Shown one piece after another: positions 37,811 to 46,357 of a DNA stretch of 64,000 bases. Each line of letters begins with the position of its first letter. The first letter of the stretch is position 1. Below the pieces are notes generated by a model. That model searched no databases. It saw nothing but the letters and a program-made list of their open reading frames with translations, and had not been told where the DNA came from. The DNA comes from Granulicella sp. L60 (GTDB taxonomy: Bacteria; Acidobacteriota; Terriglobia; Terriglobales; Acidobacteriaceae). The DNA lies in assembly GCF_009765825.1 (NCBI RefSeq), contig NZ_LMUR01000018.1, forward strand, positions 691,155 through 755,154, in the 5' to 3' direction. Made by a program: the position numbers and the translations under genes.

Positions 37811-38632
37811 ATGGCGATAGAACATAAGCTTCACGACACGCTCCTCCGGCCTCAGCAGGCCATTCGAATCCTGGTCGTTGGCGCTGGAGGAACCGGCAGT
37901 GCGATCATGCTTGGACTTCCGTATCTCCACCAGGCCATGCGGGTTTGGGGGCACCGGGGCCTTGAGGTGATGCTTGCTGATGGAGATGCGGTCTCAGCCA
38001 CCAACTGTGTCCGACAGCCCTTCGCAACCTCCGATATAGGGCTCAACAAAGCGGTCGTCTTAGTGAACCGCGTCAATCTGTTCTGGGGGGTGACGTGGAG
38101 GGCGTATCCCCAGCATCTCCATAAAGACTCTCTCAACGAACAGGCAAACCCGCACATCGTTGTCGGTTGCGTCGACACGCGCGCAGCGCGAGCAAACATC
38201 GCGAACGGAGTGGCGTCAAGCCACAGCAGTGCCGTCTATTGGCTCGACATCGGCAACAACGCCGATAGCGGACAGTATGTGTTGGGACAACCGCTGAATT
38301 CGCAGAATTCCCGCAAGAAGGAGCGACTCAGAACGGTGGCGGAACTCTACCCTGAGATCGCCGACCCGGGGGTGGGCGAAGATGCTTTACCCAGTTGCAG
38401 TGCTGCCGAGGCTTTACATAGGCAGGAGCCATTCATCAATCAGGTGCTTGCACAAAGCGCACTGGTGATGCTGACGCGCCTCATTCGATATGGAACATTG
38501 ACGCACCACGGAGCCTTCTACAACGGCTCGACCGGCCGTATGACCAGTCTGCCGGTCGATCCTGAGCTTTGGAGCAAGACTCGGAAGCGTTCCCGGAAAC
38601 ATTTATCCCAGGTACGCCAAAACTTGTCATAA
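37811..38632 (+). CDS. PRTRC system ThiF family protein (E1-like)
   Basis: 273 aa. E1/ThiF/MoeB-type adenylyltransferases activate the C-terminal glycine of ubiquitin-like proteins. Visible are the nucleotide loop VVGAGGTGSA (residues 22-31), LADGDAVSATNCVRQPF with the Asp and Arg that bind ATP, the CVDTRAAR motif, and a cysteine at residue 196 in LPSCSAAEAL that could be the catalytic thiol. No CxxC zinc pairs are seen. Order C-F-B-ThiF places the E1-like gene last of the core set. Co-transcribed with B. Confidence 0.9.
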   Translation: MAIEHKLHDTLLRPQQAIRILVVGAGGTGSAIMLGLPYLHQAMRVWGHRGLEVMLADGDAVSATNCVRQPFATSDIGLNKAVVLVNRVNLFWGVTWRAYPQHLHKDSLNEQANPHIVVGCVDTRAARANIANGVASSHSSAVYWLDIGNNADSGQYVLGQPLNSQNSRKKERLRTVAELYPEIADPGVGEDALPSCSAAEALHRQEPFINQVLAQSALVMLTRLIRYGTLTHHGAFYNGSTGRMTSLPVDPELWSKTRKRSRKHLSQVRQNLS

Positions 38633-38653
38633 TGTGCTTCACACAGGTGTTCC

Positions 38654-38944
38654 ATGACCGCGAAGATCGACCTCGCACTCTCGCTCGAAGCCAAGGCAAT
38701 CGTTGCCCTCGCATTCCGTAACGGATTCATCGAGGAACTGCACGCCGGGAAGCCGTGTCCCGTCTGCGCAGAGAACGGCGAGTACTCTCGCATCTCTGAC
38801 GAAGAGATGAAGAAGATTATAAAATCGGCGGTCAACAAGGTCTACTCGCTGCTCTGGCAGAGAGCCAACGACAGCTCTGCTTATCTGAAGTCCGTCGCGT
38901 TCGGCTTGCGCTACACCGAGCGCTGGGACGATCCCGAAGTTTAG
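38654..38944 (+). CDS. Hypothetical protein between ThiF and protein E
   Basis: 96 aa, MTAKIDLALSLEAKAIVALA and onward, with one cysteine pair CPVC followed by a helix-rich part (DEEMKKIIKSAVNKVYSLLW). It lies 21 bases after ThiF and 39 before protein E, so it belongs to the operon. No known family. A CxxC pair could bind metal with partners from another chain. Confidence 0.65.
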   Translation: MTAKIDLALSLEAKAIVALAFRNGFIEELHAGKPCPVCAENGEYSRISDEEMKKIIKSAVNKVYSLLWQRANDSSAYLKSVAFGLRYTERWDDPEV

Positions 38945-38983
38945 CCGCCCTCCTATATCTCAGTACCCCCAGAAAGGTAGACC

Positions 38984-39562
38984 ATGTTCAAAGAACTGGC
39001 TCCGCTGCTGCTGCAGCGTGCTGTGACGATGACGATTAGCTGCGTCAATCCGGACAGCATCCGCGTCAACGTCGTTCCAAAGAAGCTGGCCGACAGCGAA
39101 AACAAGGCGCTGACCACCGAAGTGAGTATCACGGGAACCGCCGAAGATCTGGATGCCCAGCTTCCGTCGACCCTCGCCGAGTACGTGGCCGCGCATATCG
39201 GGCTCAAGAACACGCTCGATGAGGCGAAAGAAGAGATGGCTGCCGCAGCGAAGGCCGCAAAGGCAGAGGCCAAGAAGGGGACATCCAAGACCGAGACACC
39301 GAAGACGGACACGAAGAAGGGCACGGCCACCTCGACAAAGACCGTCGAAGAGAAGAAGCCGATCGAACCGAGGACGCCGAGTCTCTTTGAGATGGCGATG
39401 GCTGGCGAGCCTGCGGACGCTGTAGCCCCTCCCGCAGCCCCTCCGGTTCAGCCTGACGCGTCCGAAAGCAGGGAAGAGGAGGCAGAAGAGGAGATCATCG
39501 CTGAGATCGCAGCCAACGATGAGGAGGATAGCGAGGCAGAAGAAGATAATATCGCAGCCTAA
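38984..39562 (+). CDS. PRTRC system protein E
   Basis: 192 aa. The N-terminal half (MFKELAPLLLQRAVTMTISC, VPKKLADSENKALTTEVSIT, then LKNTLDEAKEEMAAAAKAAK) matches PRTRC protein E; the second half is a Lys/Thr-rich and then very acidic tail. A PSLFEMAMAG segment near residue 130 resembles a weak clamp-binding peptide but is not at the terminus. Function unknown in the family. Last gene of the cassette. Confidence 0.8.
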   Translation: MFKELAPLLLQRAVTMTISCVNPDSIRVNVVPKKLADSENKALTTEVSITGTAEDLDAQLPSTLAEYVAAHIGLKNTLDEAKEEMAAAAKAAKAEAKKGTSKTETPKTDTKKGTATSTKTVEEKKPIEPRTPSLFEMAMAGEPADAVAPPAAPPVQPDASESREEEAEEEIIAEIAANDEEDSEAEEDNIAA

Positions 39563-39572
39563 GCTTCCACCC

Positions 39573-39608
39573 TGTCATTCCGAGCATAAGTTGGCCACAT
39601 GTGGCCAA
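39573..39608. repeat. Element-specific intergenic palindromic repeat, copy 1
   Basis: TGTCATTCCGAGCATAA (39573-39589) followed by the perfect palindrome TTGGCCACATGTGGCCAA (39591-39608). An exact inverted copy of the first 17 bases occurs at 45294-45310, next to another GGCCACAT palindrome. Confidence 0.7.
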
Positions 39609-39681
39609 AACGAACTGCGATCACTTCCGCTATGCCGACATCGCAGGACTAATGACCGGGAGAGCCTGAGAGTGAGTCCTC

Positions 39682-39801
39682 TCAGGCCGACTGGTCCAGC
39701 TTCTTGTCCAGAAGGAACTGCGATAGCTGGTCAGCAATCTGAATGTTGTTTAGACCTGACATTGGAAAGTGCGTGTTGCCGTGGATCTCTTTCGGACAGG
39801 C
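39682..39801 (-). pseudogene. Alpha/beta hydrolase C-terminal remnant
   Basis: Read on the minus strand, 39801 to 39682 encodes CPKEIHGNTHFPMSGLNNIQ and then IADQLSQFLLDKKLDQSA before a TGA. This is the typical tail of alpha/beta hydrolases, with the catalytic histidine in THFPM. The frame closes or shifts just upstream, and the neighbouring frame encodes another stretch, so the rest of the gene has been lost or frameshifted. A gene remnant inside the element. Confidence 0.5.
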
Positions 39802-39864
39802 CACGCAGTTTCGAGAAACTGATGGGCGACTAGCGAAAGCCAAATCGCACGGTAATATTCCACT

Positions 39865-41004
39865 ATGCCGAAGAAGATAAAGTTATCGTTGCGCACAGCG
39901 GGTGTATGCCTGAGCTCCGCCGTGATGGGCGAAAGTGTCCCAATTGAAACAGGGGGATTCCACTCTTCTTCAGAAGGGGAAACATTCTTCAGGATTTTGG
40001 AATCGCTCACGGGTGAATTTCTATCAGCGGTGGCTATTTCACCATCTCATGTGGACAATCTCTTAGTTATCGTCAACCAGGCTAACGAAGCGACTATCTA
40101 TCTCAACGAGATTAGACCGACCTTGCTTGTTCAATCGAAGGTCTCCACCACCGCAGGACAGCCAGTGAACAAGACAGACCTGGCTGATATCCGCGAACTT
40201 GATCTTGGAATTGAAATTCCGAAAGACTGTGGCTTTCTTTATATCTTTTCGGTCGGGTGGCGAAAAGGGTTGCTGTTCGACTTTTCTCCTACGCAGCCTG
40301 GTGTAATCCGTAACTTTGATTTGAATCGCGCCTTGGGCGCTTCGTTCGCCTTCGTTCTCGCGAGTGAACGGTTCGCTTTAAACGACGTTGAATGGGAGCA
40401 ACTGATTGCCAAAGGTTGGTTCCCATTTATCGGGCTCAATGATCAGACCGTCCACAGAATGATCGATTTCCTCCGCACGGACATTGAAATCGACAAACTC
40501 CTGCCTGAGATTGTTTCTCAGATTGAGATGATTGGTCGCAGCGCCACTGACCTTGCACAGAAAAACCCGGATTTTAAAGCTCATTCGGGCTTCATCCAGA
40601 TTGCGCTTGAACGTTTTCTGGAGAGCGACTGCATCAGTGCAGGCAGCGTTCTCTATCCACGCATCGAGGGCATGCTTCGCACTTTCTACAAACTATCTAG
40701 CGCCACTGCAAAGCCGGGGCAAGCCACGTTGCTAAGCACGGCCTTTCCGCCCGAATTCGCAACTAGGTCTGCTACTTCACTCCTAAGGAACGACCGTTTC
40801 GTCACCTACCTTGAAAGGGTGATCTTCGCTGGATTCGATTGGGATAATCCAGCCGGAGTTTCGAGGCATACTGTGGGGCACGGCGTCGTAAATCAGAACG
40901 ATTTATCCGAAAAGAGCATTCTGCTGGCCTTCCTTACAGTCCATCACCTGCTATTCGCGTTGATGAGCCGCAGAATCGACGTTGGAGCCGAAGCGAAGCC
41001 ATAG
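39865..41004 (+). CDS. Hypothetical protein with C-terminal R-x4-H motif (possible defence protein)
   Basis: 379 aa, no known family recognised. The C-terminal part is helix-rich and holds SRHTVGHGVVNQNDLSEKS with R334-x4-H339, a pattern used by HEPN ribonucleases and some abortive-infection proteins, followed by a hydrophobic helix (LLAFLTVHHLLFAL). The N-terminal 170 residues are beta-rich. It has its own spacing from the PRTRC operon and lower GC and different codon use than the chromosome genes, in line with an accessory cargo gene. A role in defence is only inference. Confidence 0.6.
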   Translation: MPKKIKLSLRTAGVCLSSAVMGESVPIETGGFHSSSEGETFFRILESLTGEFLSAVAISPSHVDNLLVIVNQANEATIYLNEIRPTLLVQSKVSTTAGQPVNKTDLADIRELDLGIEIPKDCGFLYIFSVGWRKGLLFDFSPTQPGVIRNFDLNRALGASFAFVLASERFALNDVEWEQLIAKGWFPFIGLNDQTVHRMIDFLRTDIEIDKLLPEIVSQIEMIGRSATDLAQKNPDFKAHSGFIQIALERFLESDCISAGSVLYPRIEGMLRTFYKLSSATAKPGQATLLSTAFPPEFATRSATSLLRNDRFVTYLERVIFAGFDWDNPAGVSRHTVGHGVVNQNDLSEKSILLAFLTVHHLLFALMSRRIDVGAEAKP

Positions 41005-41160
41005 TCCAGGGACTGGCAGAAAAAACCTCGTCGCTCCGGCACTATCCCAGTTTCCACCCTTTCGGTGCGATCCGGATTGAGAACCTCGCCCCCAGAGCGA
41101 TGTCGCTACATCTTGCGCCCGAAAGATGCAATCATTACACTTACTGGTAGGAGTATTACT

Positions 41161-41421
41161 ATGCAAATCACGAGCAAGGGACAGGTGACCATTCCTCTGA
41201 ACGTCCGCACCAGGCTTGGACTGCTGCCCCACACCGAAGTCGAGTTCGAGTTGGCTGGGGATCACGCCCGGATTCGGAAGGCCAAGCCAACTCATGGTGC
41301 GGGGATGAGGGGGAAGAGAGCACTCGAAGCACTCCGAGGGACGGCCAACACGCGCATGAGCACCGACGAGATCATGGCGTTGACCCGCAACGAGTCTGAC
41401 CACGACAGGAAGGGCAAGTGA
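41161..41421 (+). CDS. AbrB/MazE-type antitoxin
   Basis: 86 aa from ATG 41161, preceded by AGGAG. MQITSKGQVTIPLNVRTRLG is the SpoVT/AbrB swapped-hairpin DNA-binding domain; the C-terminal half would bind and block the toxin. The next gene starts within the last codons (GTGA overlap). Such antitoxins bind their own promoter; no operator was identified with confidence in the 150 bases upstream. Confidence 0.85.
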   Translation: MQITSKGQVTIPLNVRTRLGLLPHTEVEFELAGDHARIRKAKPTHGAGMRGKRALEALRGTANTRMSTDEIMALTRNESDHDRKGK

Positions 41422-41879
41422 AGCCGGTTTTCACCGGTTTGGTGGCACGTCTTCGCAACTGCCAAGGGGTTCTGGTGGACAGCAACATTATCCTGGACAT
41501 CGCCACTAACGATCCGAAGTGGGGCGAATGGTCGGGAAGTGCGCTCTCAGAGTGTGCCGAGCAGACGGCATTGGTTATCAATCCGATCATCTACGCCGAA
41601 GTTTCTATCGGCTATACGACCATCGAAGCATTGAATTCGGCACTCCCGAGTAACGTCTACCAAAGGGAATCGCTCCCCTGGGAGGCGGGGTTTCTGGCCG
41701 GCAAGTGCTTCCTGGCCTATCGCAGACGCGGAGGCTCGCGAAACACCCCGATGCCAGATTTCTACATTGGTGCACACGCTGCGATCGAACATCTGGCATT
41801 GCTTACGCGAGACGCAGCGCGCTTTCAGACGTACTTCCCCAAACTTGAGATCCTCTCGCCACCGAAGGACCTGCTGTAA
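41418..41879 (+). CDS. PIN-domain ribonuclease toxin (VapC type)
   Basis: 153 aa, GTG start at 41418 overlapping the antitoxin stop. The PIN domain acidic residues are visible: VDSNIILDIA (first Asp), YAEVSIGY (Glu), MPDFYIGAHA (third Asp) and TRDAARFQTYFP (fourth Asp). VapC toxins cleave tRNA or rRNA when the antitoxin is lost. A slightly longer linker and the segment EWSGSALSECAEQTALVINP are common in chromosomal and element-borne VapCs of soil bacteria. Confidence 0.85.
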   Translation: MKPVFTGLVARLRNCQGVLVDSNIILDIATNDPKWGEWSGSALSECAEQTALVINPIIYAEVSIGYTTIEALNSALPSNVYQRESLPWEAGFLAGKCFLAYRRRGGSRNTPMPDFYIGAHAAIEHLALLTRDAARFQTYFPKLEILSPPKDLL

Positions 41880-42008
41880 CAGCGATCGGTAATGGTTAAT
41901 CAGGAAGCTCATGGGAAAACCGAGGTTGCGGAGGGATCATTCGGTTCGCCGAGTGTCGGCAACGCCTACTAAGTGTGTGATGGAAGACGATCGGTTATCC
42001 TTCCTACT

Positions 42009-42428
42009 ATGCTGCGAGCAACACGTCGAGAATTGACCAAGGCGTACCGGAGCCACAGACCCTACTGTATCGACCTCTCGGTCGCCGCATATAAGCTCTT
42101 GGCCCTCTACTGCATCGAATGTGGTTTGAAGGCCCTAATTATGCAACAACAACGAGTGGAATCAACGGACAAACTGCCATCGGATGCAGTGTTCGGTCAC
42201 GATCTCGTTGCTGGCCTCAAATTTCTCAGGGCGCCCGTCACGCTCTTCAAAATGAATCAACTGCAAATCTCGACGCTCCACGAAAGAGATCCCCAACAAA
42301 GGGTTGCCCCGAAAGATTTACACCAAGCCCTGCGTTACGGAATTCCAACGACTCTTCAAACCGAAACATCTACGGAGATTAGAAGCATAATTGCGTGGAT
42401 CGAAGGGAAATTCAATGAAGGCAATTAG
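42009..42428 (+). CDS. HEPN-like small protein, first gene of the KGGVGR operon
   Basis: 139 aa from the ATG at 42009 (a GTG at 41973 adds 12 residues). The layout resembles HEPN domains: a helix with LLALYCIECGLKALIMQ, then FGHDLVAGLKFL, similar to the ..EkaLKaLl..tHDL.. pattern. The typical R-x4-6-H motif is not clear, so it may be an inactive partner. Its last 14 bases overlap the start of the 902-aa NTPase gene, so the two proteins are made together and probably act together. Confidence 0.6.
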   Translation: MLRATRRELTKAYRSHRPYCIDLSVAAYKLLALYCIECGLKALIMQQQRVESTDKLPSDAVFGHDLVAGLKFLRAPVTLFKMNQLQISTLHERDPQQRVAPKDLHQALRYGIPTTLQTETSTEIRSIIAWIEGKFNEGN

Positions 42429-45099
42429 CATCCTCACCTGGCTGGATTTGGAGTTTATTCTTGAGAGTTACCGTGCTGAAAATGGATCTCCTAATTGGCT
42501 ACTAGCTTCTACGGTTTATCAAGACGTTGTAGATTTAGAAATCCTGCGTGGAACGGATGGTGAACAGGTCGACTCTTTTCTGAACCAGGTATTCGGAGTT
42601 CGCTATCTCCCAGATCGAACCATCGCCCTTGATAGCGGGCCTGACCAAGGCCGTCTTGTAATCGTTCATGTCAACGAAGTGGACGATTCTGAAAAACGGG
42701 CTCAAGTCGGAATTACTGCACCTCCGTCATTCCGTCGAGTCGCCGCTCTTCCAGACTCAGGAGGCCAGCTCTGTCTGCCGGACTCATCATCAGATGATAG
42801 TCCGCAAATCATAGCTTTCTATTCGTTTAAAGGAGGAGTGGGGAGAACAACTCACTTGCTCGCATACCTACAGGCACTTTCTTCCGCAAGAGAGAAACGT
42901 TCTGCCCTTGTCATTGATGCTGATCTCGAAGCTCCCGGGATAACTTCACTGCTGAGCCACGAGATTTCTGTCCCTGCGGCGAGTCTGTCATTCATTGATC
43001 TCCTTGCTTTGATTCAGAGTGATCCAAGTGCGGAAGCGAACGATTCTCTGAATTTGGCTACCCACCTCACCCGACGCCAAGTGCTCACAACATCATTACA
43101 GGAAGGAGATGCCAAACATTATTTCATTCCGGCTTTTCGATCAGAAGAGCAGGCAATGCGGCTTGATATCCGACCCGAGCATTTAACAAATCGGCCTGGC
43201 CAGGAGTGGTCGTTGCGGGCCTTCCTCGTGCGACTGGCGAAGAGTCTAGACGTAGACGTGATCCTTTTGGATCTGCGCGCAGGCTATTCCGAGCTATCCA
43301 GCCCATTCCTCTTTGACCCTCGCATCAAAAAGATGCTCGTGACCACACCTTCCATTCAGTCTGTCGATGGGACAATTACCATCCTGCAGCAGCTTGGGAA
43401 GATCGCAAGAAGGGCAAAGGGGTCAGGGGCATCAGATCCAACTGTTATATTGAGTTTCGTTCTCGCCGAATTGTCCGATAGCGAGTTCATTCGAAACATC
43501 GTCACGCGGCTCCAACAGAACTATCCGGAGTTGGAGATAGATGAAAGTTGGCCGAGCGTTCAGACTCTGACTACACCGTTCTCGCAGGAATTGCTGTACT
43601 TAGATTCATTTAGTGAGGCATTGACCAAACTTGGGACAAGTCCTTTAGTTCGAAAGATGAGCGATCTCGTCGAATTTGATCTTCCATCTAAAACATCTGA
43701 GATTGTCGCTGATCCAACGGCTATTGATGACACTCGCAGGCGACTGACGCAAAATGCAAAAGAACTCGAATATGCCGAAAGCGGAAAAGGCGACGGATTC
43801 CTGCGGATAGCCCCGTTGAGAGCCTTAGCCCGTCAGTATTCAGGAATCCCCCCCACTGCCGTAATCATAGGCGCCAAGGGGGCGGGCAAGACGTACACCT
43901 ACTTACAGATCTTGCGTGCTGGCAGTTGGTCCGCCTTTATCACCAAAGTCAACGGAGAGACCGTACCTCAGGGAACTGCTTTATGGCCTGTGTTGAACTC
44001 TAGAAACCTCGATAGCTTAGCCATGCAGGTCGTCGAGACGGCGCGGACAGCGACCGCAAACAATCTTGGCATTACTTTAGATCTCAATCTTCTCGAAATC
44101 AGTGATTTGATTAGAAACGCGCTTCGGGAAACAGAGGCGGACGAGACATGGTGGCGACACAAGTGGTTCGAAATATTCGCAGCATCAATGGGACTTCCAA
44201 TCGAGCCTTTCAATGCTGCAGCAGGTATGATCGTCGACTATCTTAGGAAATTGGGTCAGCAACTCGTATTGATGATTGATGGTCTGGAGGATCTGTTTCC
44301 CGAACTGGCAACGAATCACACAGAGCAATTGGCACTCCGAGCATTGATTCAAGGAGTACCGTCCTATTTGAAATCTGTACCTGATAGTCCCCTAGGAGTT
44401 CTTATTTTCGTGAGGGCGGACTTGGCGCGTGCTGCGGTGCCCCAAAATTATGGTCAATTCTCAAGGCTTTATGACGCATTCGCTTTACAGTGGAGCGAAG
44501 AAGAAGCTCTCCGCCTAGCTGTGTGGCTGGCTGATTCAGCGGGTGTTAAACGTCCAGACCATCTTCAGAATCCTCCGGAACTTCTTTCGGTCGAAGAAGC
44601 CAAGGAAAGTCTCCTTGCTGTCTGGGGACGAAAACTAGGAACAGAAAAGTCTCGCGAAGCGAGGTCCGCAGAGTGGGTTATCGCCGCTCTTAGCGACTTC
44701 AAAGGGCAGATTCAAGCGCGGGATCTTGTACGCTTTCTGCACTTCGCAGCCGAGGGAAGCATTGAGAGCGCGAACATGGATAGGGTGCTCAGTCCGGGCG
44801 CCATTAGGAACGCTATTAAGCCATGCAGTTTGAGAAAAATTGAGGAAATTGAACAAGAAATACCTCAACTGAAAGCCATCTTTTTGAAACTACAGAGTGT
44901 TGCCGATCTACGCATTCCCTTCGATGCTACCGACGCAAATCTGACCTCAGAAGATATCCGTTTTCTACAAAGCGTAGGAGTTGTAGCCGAACTGCATGGC
45001 GAATATTACATGCCCGAGATTTTTAGATTCGGGTTGGGTTTACGGTTATCAGATGGCGCACGGCCAAAAGTTTTGAGCTTTGCAAGACGATTCGCTTAG
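42415..45099 (+). CDS. Large double-NTPase with KGGVGR motif (possible defence protein)
   Basis: 894 aa from ATG 42415, with AAGGG in front. The N-terminal 130 residues are of unknown fold. A ParA/MinD-like NTPase follows with IAFYSFKGGVGRTTHLLAYL (about residues 131-150), where the second P-loop lysine is Arg, and LVIDADLEAPG. From about residue 482 there is a second P-loop, AVIIGAKGAGKTYTYLQI, with a Walker B LVLMIDGLEDLFPE near 620. The C-terminal 150 residues look winged-helix-like. KGGVGR-type ATPases occur in accessory islands; a defence or signalling role is inference. Confidence 0.7.
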   Translation: MKAISILTWLDLEFILESYRAENGSPNWLLASTVYQDVVDLEILRGTDGEQVDSFLNQVFGVRYLPDRTIALDSGPDQGRLVIVHVNEVDDSEKRAQVGITAPPSFRRVAALPDSGGQLCLPDSSSDDSPQIIAFYSFKGGVGRTTHLLAYLQALSSAREKRSALVIDADLEAPGITSLLSHEISVPAASLSFIDLLALIQSDPSAEANDSLNLATHLTRRQVLTTSLQEGDAKHYFIPAFRSEEQAMRLDIRPEHLTNRPGQEWSLRAFLVRLAKSLDVDVILLDLRAGYSELSSPFLFDPRIKKMLVTTPSIQSVDGTITILQQLGKIARRAKGSGASDPTVILSFVLAELSDSEFIRNIVTRLQQNYPELEIDESWPSVQTLTTPFSQELLYLDSFSEALTKLGTSPLVRKMSDLVEFDLPSKTSEIVADPTAIDDTRRRLTQNAKELEYAESGKGDGFLRIAPLRALARQYSGIPPTAVIIGAKGAGKTYTYLQILRAGSWSAFITKVNGETVPQGTALWPVLNSRNLDSLAMQVVETARTATANNLGITLDLNLLEISDLIRNALRETEADETWWRHKWFEIFAASMGLPIEPFNAAAGMIVDYLRKLGQQLVLMIDGLEDLFPELATNHTEQLALRALIQGVPSYLKSVPDSPLGVLIFVRADLARAAVPQNYGQFSRLYDAFALQWSEEEALRLAVWLADSAGVKRPDHLQNPPELLSVEEAKESLLAVWGRKLGTEKSREARSAEWVIAALSDFKGQIQARDLVRFLHFAAEGSIESANMDRVLSPGAIRNAIKPCSLRKIEEIEQEIPQLKAIFLKLQSVADLRIPFDATDANLTSEDIRFLQSVGVVAELHGEYYMPEIFRFGLGLRLSDGARPKVLSFARRFA

Positions 45100-45213
45100 A
45101 TGGGTATGAAGTTTGTCATAGTCGACGATGACAATGTTATCTATCACAGCCCACTCGGGGCCGAAAGGTCCCTAAGCGGATCGCATCATATGCAGGCGAT
45201 CTCTAAAATTTAG
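45100..45213 (+). CDS. 37-aa open frame directly after the NTPase gene
   Basis: The ATG follows the NTPase stop directly (TAGATG). The peptide MGMKFVIVDDDNVIYHSPLG starts like a response-regulator receiver domain (hydrophobic strand then DDD) but stops after 37 codons. Either a truncated third gene of the operon or a chance frame. No own ribosome site is apparent. Confidence 0.3.
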   Translation: MGMKFVIVDDDNVIYHSPLGAERSLSGSHHMQAISKI

Positions 45214-45275
45214 GCTCATGCCAGACCATTCGTTGAACGTTGAATCTGGCATGAGTCTCCTGAATCGCAGCATAA

Positions 45276-45310
45276 CCTGGCCATGTGGCCACATTATGCT
45301 CGGAATGACA
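45276..45310. repeat. Element-specific intergenic palindromic repeat, copy 2 (inverted)
   Basis: CTGGCCATGTGGCCACATTATGCTCGGAATGACA region: palindrome ATGTGGCCACAT at 45283-45294 and, at 45294-45310, the exact reverse complement of the 17 bases at 39573-39589. It shares ATGTGGCCACATTATG with 49457-49472. Confidence 0.7.
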
Positions 45311-45408
45311 CACCCGGTACTAGAGCCTGAGATCACTTCAACCTGAGTGAACCCAGGCCTGGCGAAGCAGCAATGCACCCACTGCTCCGCCAAGAGCCGG
45401 GTGAAAGT

Positions 45409-46263
45409 TTACGAGGCCCGCAAAGCGTCCGCAACTACTTGTCCAAGTGGCATCGTACTGTGTCCGATAAGCCGGCTCAGGGTGTGCGACTGGTCATCGA
45501 GAGCACCGTGAGCGGCATGCATCTCGGCATCCGCGATAATCCGTGCAACCTCCGGGGGAAGAAAGCTCGCCAGTATCTTTTCGTATTCAGCTTCCGGCAG
45601 ATCGTGATATCCGATGGTCTGCCCAGTTTGCTTGCTGACCTCCGCGGCGAGTTCTGCGCGGGTGAATGGCGTGTCGCCGCCTAGCTCATATACCTTGTTC
45701 TCGTGGCCCTCTTCGGTGAGTACAGCCACGGCCGCAGCGGCATACTCAGCCCTGGTCGCGGCGGCAAAGCCCCCGCCATTTGAGGCCCCGATAAACGCCC
45801 CCTGCTGCAACGCTGGCGCAATGCCAGGGATGAGATTCTCGACATACCAGCCGTTGCGCAAGAGCACGAATCCGATGCCACTCGCTCGAAGGTACTTCTC
45901 AGTGGAGAGATGCTCCGCCGCGAGCAAGAGTTTCGAGGTATCTGCACGTAGAAGACTTGTATAAGCCAATAGACTGACACCGGCAGTTTTTGCGGCGTCG
46001 ATCACAGCTTGATGCTGCGGTACCCGCCGTCCGACTTCATTGCTCGATATCAGCAGAACCTTCGTTGCCCCTCGAAAGGCGTTGGTGAGGGTATCGGGGC
46101 GAGAGTAGTCGGCTTCGCGAACCTGCACTCCGTTAGCCGCGAGCGCCTTGGCCTTGGACGGCGTGCGAACTACGGCGATAATCTGGTTTGCGGGAACCTT
46201 CTGAAGCAAGCCTTCGACGACCAATGTTCCAAGCTGGCCCGTGGCTCCGGTGATGGCGATCAT
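45409..46263 (-). CDS. NAD(P)-binding quinone reductase, QorB/NmrA type
   Basis: 284 aa. MIAITGATGQLGTLVVEGLL is the NADP-binding Rossmann loop of atypical SDR proteins of the NmrA/QOR2 group; LLISSNEVGRRVPQHQAVID and LLRNGWYVENL are family marks. QorB enzymes reduce quinones with NAD(P)H. The gene is divergent from an HxlR-type regulator, an arrangement known for the qorB/ytfH-type pairs, and is probably controlled by it through sites in the 94-base gap. Confidence 0.85.
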   Translation of the reverse strand: MIAITGATGQLGTLVVEGLLQKVPANQIIAVVRTPSKAKALAANGVQVREADYSRPDTLTNAFRGATKVLLISSNEVGRRVPQHQAVIDAAKTAGVSLLAYTSLLRADTSKLLLAAEHLSTEKYLRASGIGFVLLRNGWYVENLIPGIAPALQQGAFIGASNGGGFAAATRAEYAAAAVAVLTEEGHENKVYELGGDTPFTRAELAAEVSKQTGQTIGYHDLPEAEYEKILASFLPPEVARIIADAEMHAAHGALDDQSHTLSRLIGHSTMPLGQVVADALRAS

Positions 46264-46277
46264 GACAATTCTCCTTG

Positions 46278-46332
46278 GCTGTCAAATCTGACAGCAAGAC
46301 CAGCGTAGCCTTTTGACTTACTTTACGTAAGT
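46278..46332. promoter_or_regulatory. Putative operator region between quinone reductase and HxlR genes
   Basis: Two inverted repeats lie in the divergent promoter gap: GCTGTCA-AATC-TGACAGC at 46278-46295 and ACTTAC-TTTAC-GTAAGT at 46316-46332. HxlR regulators bind such palindromes between themselves and the gene they control. TTGACT at 46313 could be a -35 box for the regulator gene. Confidence 0.5.
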
Positions 46333-46357
46333 ACATACCTCAAGGTAAGCTGTCTGT

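Noticed and set aside
34392..39562. JAB/Mov34 peptidase (PRTRC protein A) and PRTRC protein D
   Set aside because: Looked for the JAMM pattern (E..HxHx..SxxD) in all frames of the operon and did not find it; not reported as present.
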